Below the pieces are notes generated by a model. The model had not been told where the DNA came from. It ran no database searches and saw only the letters and a list, made by a program, of their open reading frames with translations. Positions 58,295 to 64,000 of a DNA stretch of 64,000 nucleotides are shown here, piece after piece; positions within the stretch are counted from its first letter, which is position 1; each line of letters begins with the position of its first letter. The position numbers and the translations under genes are program-made. The stretch spans positions 62,001 to 126,000 of the forward strand of contig PHDJ01000005.1 of the NCBI GenBank assembly GCA_002842575.1, in the 5' to 3' direction. Origin of the DNA: Bacteroidetes bacterium HGW-Bacteroidetes-2 (lineage in GTDB: Bacteria; Bacteroidota; Bacteroidia; Flavobacteriales; Flavobacteriaceae).

Positions 58295-59414
58295 CGTTAT
58301 GCAAAGTGTTCAATGCATAAATAGCAAAACTTCCAAGCCAGTGTCCACCTTCATAACTATCTCCAATTAAATTAGGGTAAGAATAGGCAATATGTTTGTT
58401 TGCTAAATTTTTAAGATGTGCATATTCTGGATACTGTTTTGAAAGCGCATAAAAACTCCAAGCTCTACTGAAATTAAGCCCGTCAAGATGAACGAGTTTG
58501 CCATCAGATCGGTCCATTACTTCACCAACTGCTATGAAATAAGAATCCTCTTTTAATTCTGGTAAAAAAGCATCTAACCAATTTAAAAACTCTTCTTTTG
58601 AAAGTACGCGTCGCATAATATCCACCTCCTCTAAACAAGGCGATAGAAAATCATACCCACTAGGCTCCCAAGAAATTGGACAATTAATATCCTTTAAATA
58701 AAACTCTTTTGCTCTTTTTACAATAAGTTTTTTTAATTCAATTTCTCCTCTAGAAACCGCATAATCGTATGCAAAAGTGAGACCAAATGCAGTATTTGTA
58801 TGTTCTCCCACCCGAATAGGATATACTAGTTTTGGCAAAAATTCTTTATATCGCATCACTATAATATCTACTAAAGGTTGCAGGTTTTTTGCTAGTTTTT
58901 GAGCATTTGGGTCTTGCCAACTGTGTAATTCTTCAGATAGTTTTAAAAGCCATGCCCAACCATAAGTTCGCTCAAAAGAACTATTCACCTTTTTATCAAA
59001 ATAGCGAACTTCTTGTGCGATTTTTTCTTCGGTAATGTTGTTTGTTAGGATAGTTTTAATTTCTTCGGCCTTTTCCAATTCGGGAAATTGTTTTAGTAAA
59101 GTAACCAAAGACCAATAGCCATGCACTGCACTATGCCAGTCAAAACACCCATAAAAAACAGGATGTAAAACAGAAGGTTCTTTTAAATCTTCTGCGCTTT
59201 CAAGTACTTGCCCAAGTTTGTATGGATAATTTGTTTCAACACAATGTAATGGAAGTTCTACCAGTTTATTAGCTTCTTCCACAGTAAAAAATGGTTCTGT
59301 GAAGATTTTGGTATTTGTTTTTTCATGTGGCATTTCCTCTGAAGCTTTCTTTGTTTTATCAGAACATCCAAAAATGGTTACTCCTATTAAAAATAAAATT
59401 ATTTTTCTAGTCAT
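58287..59414 (-). CDS. DUF2891-family lipoprotein
   Basis: Lipobox IFGCSDK; HPVFYGCFDWHSAVHGYWSLV; GEHTNTAFGLTFAYDYA; GSFAIYAL. Confidence 0.85.
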   Translation of the reverse strand: MTRKIILFLIGVTIFGCSDKTKKASEEMPHEKTNTKIFTEPFFTVEEANKLVELPLHCVETNYPYKLGQVLESAEDLKEPSVLHPVFYGCFDWHSAVHGYWSLVTLLKQFPELEKAEEIKTILTNNITEEKIAQEVRYFDKKVNSSFERTYGWAWLLKLSEELHSWQDPNAQKLAKNLQPLVDIIVMRYKEFLPKLVYPIRVGEHTNTAFGLTFAYDYAVSRGEIELKKLIVKRAKEFYLKDINCPISWEPSGYDFLSPCLEEVDIMRRVLSKEEFLNWLDAFLPELKEDSYFIAVGEVMDRSDGKLVHLDGLNFSRAWSFYALSKQYPEYAHLKNLANKHIAYSYPNLIGDSYEGGHWLGSFAIYALNTLHNDE

Positions 59415-59484
59415 TTTAAATTCTTTTCTGATTGGTAAATCGTATTTTAGTAGTGAACTAATTTAGATATTTTAAATTAAACCT

Positions 59485-60870
59485 ATGCCCACTTCCTCAA
59501 CTATTTCCAATATAAAAGAAAAACAAAACAATTTTTTTGCTATTGGAAAAACCAAAGAAATTACCTTCAGAAAAGAGGCTTTAAAAAAACTACTAGCCGT
59601 TATCCAAAAAAATGAAGAAGCTATTTGTAATGCCCTTTATTCAGATTTCAAAAAATCAAAATTTGAAAGTTTGGTTACCGAAGTAGTATTAGTAGTTAAG
59701 GAATTGCAATTATCTATTAAAAATATTGACAAATGGACAAAGCCAAAAACAGTTAAAGCGTCGTTTTTGAACTTTCCATCAAAAGATTTACTCTATACAG
59801 AGCCTTATGGAACGGTACTAATAATTGCCCCATGGAATTATCCTTATCAACTAGTTATAGCACCACTAATTGGTGCAATTGCTGCTGGAAATACAGTGGT
59901 TATTAAACCAAGCGAGCTTACCCCGGCAACATCTGCACTTTTAGAAAATATAATTTCAGAAACCTTTTCAGCGGAATATATTTTGGTAATTCAAGGCAAT
60001 AAGGATACCGCGCAAGAATTATTACAACAAAAATGGGATTACATTTTCTTTACCGGAAGTGTAAAAGTGGGAAAAATAATAGCCAAAGCAGCAGCAAAAC
60101 ACCTTACCCCTATGACCTTAGAATTGGGAGGGAAAAACCCTTGCATTATAGACGAAACGGCTAAACTTAAACTTTCTGCACGTCGCATCGTTTGGGGAAA
60201 ATTTGTCAATGCAGGGCAAACCTGCATTGCGCCAGATTATCTTTTAGTACACAAAAGTATAGAAACAGATTTTATAAAAGAACTACAAAAAGAGATTGTT
60301 AAGGCTTACGGGGAAAATCCGAAAACCTCTAAAGACTATCCCAGAATAATAAATACATCTAATTTTGAGCGTTTGTCTGCTTTTCTTAAAGATGGAAAGG
60401 TTTTAGCAGGAGGAGAATGCGACAATACGGATTTATATATATCCCCAACATTATTACAAAATCCTTCGTTAGAAAGTGAGGTGATGCAGGAAGAAATTTT
60501 TGGCCCTATATTACCAATTTTAACCTATTTAACAGCAGCAGATTTAGAAAAAATAATCTTGCGTTATGAAAAATCACTTGCCCTTTATGTGTTTTCTGAA
60601 AATAAGGTTTTTGCTGAAAAAGTTTTAAAAGATTTTTCCTTTGGTGGAGGCGCGACTAATGATGTAATGATACAGTTTGTCAATCACCGATTGCCTTTTG
60701 GCGGTGTAGGAAGCAGTGGGATGGGTGCCTACCATGGAAAACATTCTTTTGAAACATTTTCGCATAAAAAATCCATTACAAAAAAGGGTACATGGTTGGA
60801 TATTCCTTTTCGTTATGCTCCTTATGGTGGAAAAACCAATCTGATTAAAAAGATTTCAAAATGGATTTAA
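59485..60870 (+). CDS. Aldehyde dehydrogenase, class-3-like
   Basis: IAPWNYPYQLVIAPLIGAIAAGNTVVIKPSE; FTGSVKVGKII; LELGGKNPCII; NAGQTCIAPDY. Confidence 0.93.
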   Translation: MPTSSTISNIKEKQNNFFAIGKTKEITFRKEALKKLLAVIQKNEEAICNALYSDFKKSKFESLVTEVVLVVKELQLSIKNIDKWTKPKTVKASFLNFPSKDLLYTEPYGTVLIIAPWNYPYQLVIAPLIGAIAAGNTVVIKPSELTPATSALLENIISETFSAEYILVIQGNKDTAQELLQQKWDYIFFTGSVKVGKIIAKAAAKHLTPMTLELGGKNPCIIDETAKLKLSARRIVWGKFVNAGQTCIAPDYLLVHKSIETDFIKELQKEIVKAYGENPKTSKDYPRIINTSNFERLSAFLKDGKVLAGGECDNTDLYISPTLLQNPSLESEVMQEEIFGPILPILTYLTAADLEKIILRYEKSLALYVFSENKVFAEKVLKDFSFGGGATNDVMIQFVNHRLPFGGVGSSGMGAYHGKHSFETFSHKKSITKKGTWLDIPFRYAPYGGKTNLIKKISKWI

Positions 60871-60873
60871 CTT

Positions 60874-62412
60874 TTAGGTTTTTTTTTTGAGTTTTAAGCT
60901 ATATAAGTCGTGACGTCTGTCTTTTAAGTTTCTAACACTTCCATAGCTATGTAATTCTTTAAGCAAGTCTAAATCAACATCTACAAGTAAAGTACTTTCG
61001 GTATTTGGCGTGGCTTCGGCTTTAATTCCGTTTACGGGAAAAGCAAAATCAGAGGGTGTAAAAACAGCACTTTGGGCATACTGAATATCCATGTTATTTA
61101 CCTTTGGTAAATTGCCCACATTACCAGCTATAGCTACATAACATTCATTTTCGATGGCTCTGGCTTTTGCGCAGTTTCTTACTCGTTCATATCCATTTTG
61201 TGTGTCGGTCATAAAGGGTACAAAAAGAATTTTCATGTCTTGGTCTGCTAAAATTCTTGCTAATTCTGGAAATTCTACATCATAACAAATAAGCACTCCT
61301 ATTTTGCCACAATCGGTTTCAATGGTTTGTAATTTATTGCCTCCTTTTATACCCCAAGCAGATTCTTCAGCAGGAGTGATATGCAATTTTTCATAGCGTT
61401 CAAAACTTCCATCTCTTCTACAAACAAAACCCACATTGTAAAGATGGTCATCCATTCTAAAAGGCATACTGCCGGTTAAAATATTAATGTTGTAAGAAAT
61501 AGCAAACTCGCAGAATTTTTCTAACAAAGGTTCTGTAAAATCAGAAAGTGCTCTTATGGCTTCGGCTTCATTTAAGTGATTAAAATCTGCCATTAAAGGT
61601 GCGTTGAAAAACTCAGGAAATAAGATAAAATCACTTTGATAATCTGAAACAGCATCTACAAAAAATTCAATTTGATTTACTAAGGCATCAAAATTTTTGA
61701 ATAGTCTCATTTGCCATTGCACTAATCCTAAACGAACTACGACTTTTTCAGTATGAAGTGATTTACTTGGTTTGGTATAATAAATATTGTTCCATTCCAT
61801 CAAGGTGCCAAACTCCATGGATTCTAAATCCCCTCCTAAGTAGCCTTTAATAACCTTTCTAACGTGAAAATCATTTGCTAGTTGAAAGGAAAGTACGGGG
61901 TCGTATACTTCTTTTAATTTTACTTTTTCGATATATTGTTTTGGAGAAAGCTCATTCACGTGTTTGCTATAATTTGGAATTCTTCCACCAAAAACTATGG
62001 AACGTAAATTTAACTGTTCACAAAGTTCTTTTCTTGCTTCATATAAACGTCTTCCTAGGCGCATACCTCTGTATTCTGGATGAATAAAAACATCTATTCC
62101 ATAAAGTACATCTCCATTATCATCGTGGGTACTAAAAGTAAAATCACCAGTAATTTCTTTATAGGAGTGGTCATCTTCAAATTTTTTAGAATCGACTATA
62201 ATACTTAATGCACAGCCTGCAATTTTTCCGTCAATTTCAATACACAATTGTCCTTGCGAAAATTTTTTTAGAAGAAGTTTTATTTCTTTTTCTTTCCAAT
62301 AAGCCTCTGGCATCTTGTTGTAGGATTTTATCATAGATTTTTTCAATTCCAAATAATCTTCTACTACAAGGTTTCGCAATTCAATTTTTCTGGATTTATC
62401 TAAAGTTTCCAT
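60874..62412 (-). CDS. Fusion of GNAT acetyltransferase and carbon-nitrogen hydrolase
   Basis: GNAT half (IHPEYRGMRLGRRLYEARKE); nitrilase half with LFPEFF, YEKLHIT, GVLICYDVEFPELAR. Confidence 0.92.
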   Translation of the reverse strand: METLDKSRKIELRNLVVEDYLELKKSMIKSYNKMPEAYWKEKEIKLLLKKFSQGQLCIEIDGKIAGCALSIIVDSKKFEDDHSYKEITGDFTFSTHDDNGDVLYGIDVFIHPEYRGMRLGRRLYEARKELCEQLNLRSIVFGGRIPNYSKHVNELSPKQYIEKVKLKEVYDPVLSFQLANDFHVRKVIKGYLGGDLESMEFGTLMEWNNIYYTKPSKSLHTEKVVVRLGLVQWQMRLFKNFDALVNQIEFFVDAVSDYQSDFILFPEFFNAPLMADFNHLNEAEAIRALSDFTEPLLEKFCEFAISYNINILTGSMPFRMDDHLYNVGFVCRRDGSFERYEKLHITPAEESAWGIKGGNKLQTIETDCGKIGVLICYDVEFPELARILADQDMKILFVPFMTDTQNGYERVRNCAKARAIENECYVAIAGNVGNLPKVNNMDIQYAQSAVFTPSDFAFPVNGIKAEATPNTESTLLVDVDLDLLKELHSYGSVRNLKDRRHDLYSLKLKKKT

Positions 62413-62507
62413 GGAGGCTAGTTTGTATTATTTTTCAAATTTACTCTTAAAAATGGCAGCTTTTGAAAGTACTAAAAATCTTTGGCAAGAAATTAAGAAT
62501 TCTGCTA

Positions 62508-64000
62508 TTAACCAAACCATCCATCCCTATCTAAACTTCTGTATTGAATGGCTTCAGAAATATGGGTTCCGGTAATGGATTCACTTCCTTCTATATCTGC
62601 TATGGTTCTTGAAACCTTCAATATACGATCATACGCTCTAGCAGAAAGATTTAAACGTTCCATAGCTGTTTTTAATAACCCAAGAGATGCTTCATCTAAT
62701 TTACAAAATTCGCGAATTTGCTTTACCCCCATTTGTGCATTGTAGTGAACGGCATCTAAATTTTGGAAACGCTTGGTTTGTATATCTCTTGCTTTTGTAA
62801 CACGTTCACGAATTACCACACTTTCTTCTCCTTTTCGTTCTTCGCTCAATTTTTCAAAAGGTACAGGGTTAACCTCTATATGGATATCGATTCGATCCAG
62901 AAGCGGTCCTGAAATTTTACTCAAATACCTTTGCATTTCAGCTGGCGAAGAAGTAACTGGTGCGTCTGGGTCATTAAAATAACCTCCTGGACTTGGGTTC
63001 ATGCTTGCTACTAACATAAAACTACTTGGGTAAGTAACTGTAAATTTTGCTCTTGAAATTGTTACTTCTCTATCTTCTAGTGGTTGTCGCATTACTTCTA
63101 AAACACCCCGTTTAAATTCTGGTAATTCATCCAGAAACAAAACGCCATTATGCGACAAAGAAATTTCGCCAGGTTGTGGGTATGCTCCACCTCCCACAAG
63201 TGCAACATCACTAATAGTGTGGTGTGGACTTCTAAAAGGGCGTTGTGTCATAATACCAGAATGTTCCTTTGTTCTTCCTGCAACGCTATGTATTTTTGTG
63301 GTTTCTAATGCTTCGGTCAGGGTCATTGGGGGTAAAATGGAGGGTAATCGTTTTGCTAACATCGTTTTTCCCGATCCTGGAGGGCCAATAAGGATTATAT
63401 TATGTCCGCCAGAGGCTGCTATTTCCATACATCGTTTAATGGATTCTTGTCCTTTTACATCTGCAAAATCAAATTCTGGGTGGCTTAAATGTTCATAAAA
63501 TTCAGCTTTTATATCCACTATGGTTTGATGCAAGGAGGTGTTTTTATCAAAAAAGTCAATAACTTCATCAATTGATTCCACTCCATATACTTCTAAGCCT
63601 TCAACCATTGCTGCTTCTTTTGCATTTTGCTTTGGCAGGATAAAGCCTTTAAATCCATCTTCTTTTGCTTTAAAAGCAATGGGTAAGGCACCACGAATGG
63701 GTTGCACTTTTCCATCTAAGGAAAGCTCTCCCATAATAATGAAATCATCGGGATTATTGATAAGTTTAATTTGTTCTGTGGCACCAAGAATACCTATAGC
63801 TAATGGCAAATCATAAGCAGATCCCTCTTTTCTTAAATCGGCCGGAGCCATATTGAGGGTTATTTTTTTTCCTGGAATTTTATAGCCATTGTTCTGAAGT
63901 GCAGCAGCTATGCGAAAATTACTTTCTCGGATTGCATTATCGGGCAGCCCTACCAAATGATAGCCAACACCTGCACTACCCACATTAACCTCTATGGTAA
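62508..64000 (-). CDS. ComM/YifB-like Mg-chelatase family AAA+ protein, N-terminus cut by the right edge
   Basis: VNVGSAGVGYHLVGLPDNAIRES; IGPPGSGKTMLAKRLPSILPP; reading frame stays open past the ORF-track start to 64000. Confidence 0.93.
   Translation of the reverse strand, partial: TIEVNVGSAGVGYHLVGLPDNAIRESNFRIAAALQNNGYKIPGKKITLNMAPADLRKEGSAYDLPLAIGILGATEQIKLINNPDDFIIMGELSLDGKVQPIRGALPIAFKAKEDGFKGFILPKQNAKEAAMVEGLEVYGVESIDEVIDFFDKNTSLHQTIVDIKAEFYEHLSHPEFDFADVKGQESIKRCMEIAASGGHNIILIGPPGSGKTMLAKRLPSILPPMTLTEALETTKIHSVAGRTKEHSGIMTQRPFRSPHHTISDVALVGGGAYPQPGEISLSHNGVLFLDELPEFKRGVLEVMRQPLEDREVTISRAKFTVTYPSSFMLVASMNPSPGGYFNDPDAPVTSSPAEMQRYLSKISGPLLDRIDIHIEVNPVPFEKLSEERKGEESVVIRERVTKARDIQTKRFQNLDAVHYNAQMGVKQIREFCKLDEASLGLLKTAMERLNLSARAYDRILKVSRTIADIEGSESITGTHISEAIQYRSLDRDGWFG

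Noticed and set aside
1-64000. tRNA, rRNA, transposase, integrase, toxin-antitoxin or defence-system genes
   Set aside because: I looked in the intergenic regions and unexplained ORFs and found none I could support; a tRNAscan/Infernal and defence-finder run would be decisive.

Overview
This looks like a chromosomal window from an AT-rich Bacteroidetes genome, most likely Flavobacteriaceae. The evidence is T9SS-type C-terminal tails, TAnnTTTG -7 promoter boxes and the gene families present. It is densely coding, with about 55 credible genes. I saw no rRNA, tRNA, CRISPR array, prophage or transposase. Recognisable blocks: dnaJ-grpE; a short exopolysaccharide cluster (rfbA, rfbB, ABC-2 permease, sugar transferase, Wzc-like kinase, Wza-like export protein); uvrA; menD/menF/thioesterase; dnaK; umuDC; a two-component operon; a pxpABC 5-oxoprolinase operon; and a ComM/YifB gene running off the right edge. 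No large undescribed defence or mobile system is visible. The best leads are: (1) an identically spaced bipartite promoter element upstream of both dnaK and grpE; (2) an Nramp-fold transporter without the canonical metal-site residues, translationally coupled to pxpABC; (3) an apparent split sensor, a 7-TM protein overlapping a histidine kinase with no sensor domain; (4) an M1-peptidase-like protein with no HEXXH fused to an apparent outer-membrane barrel; (5) a Gly-Tyr hexanucleotide repeat in the Wzc tail. All calls come from reading the sequence and the supplied ORFs; no searches were run.
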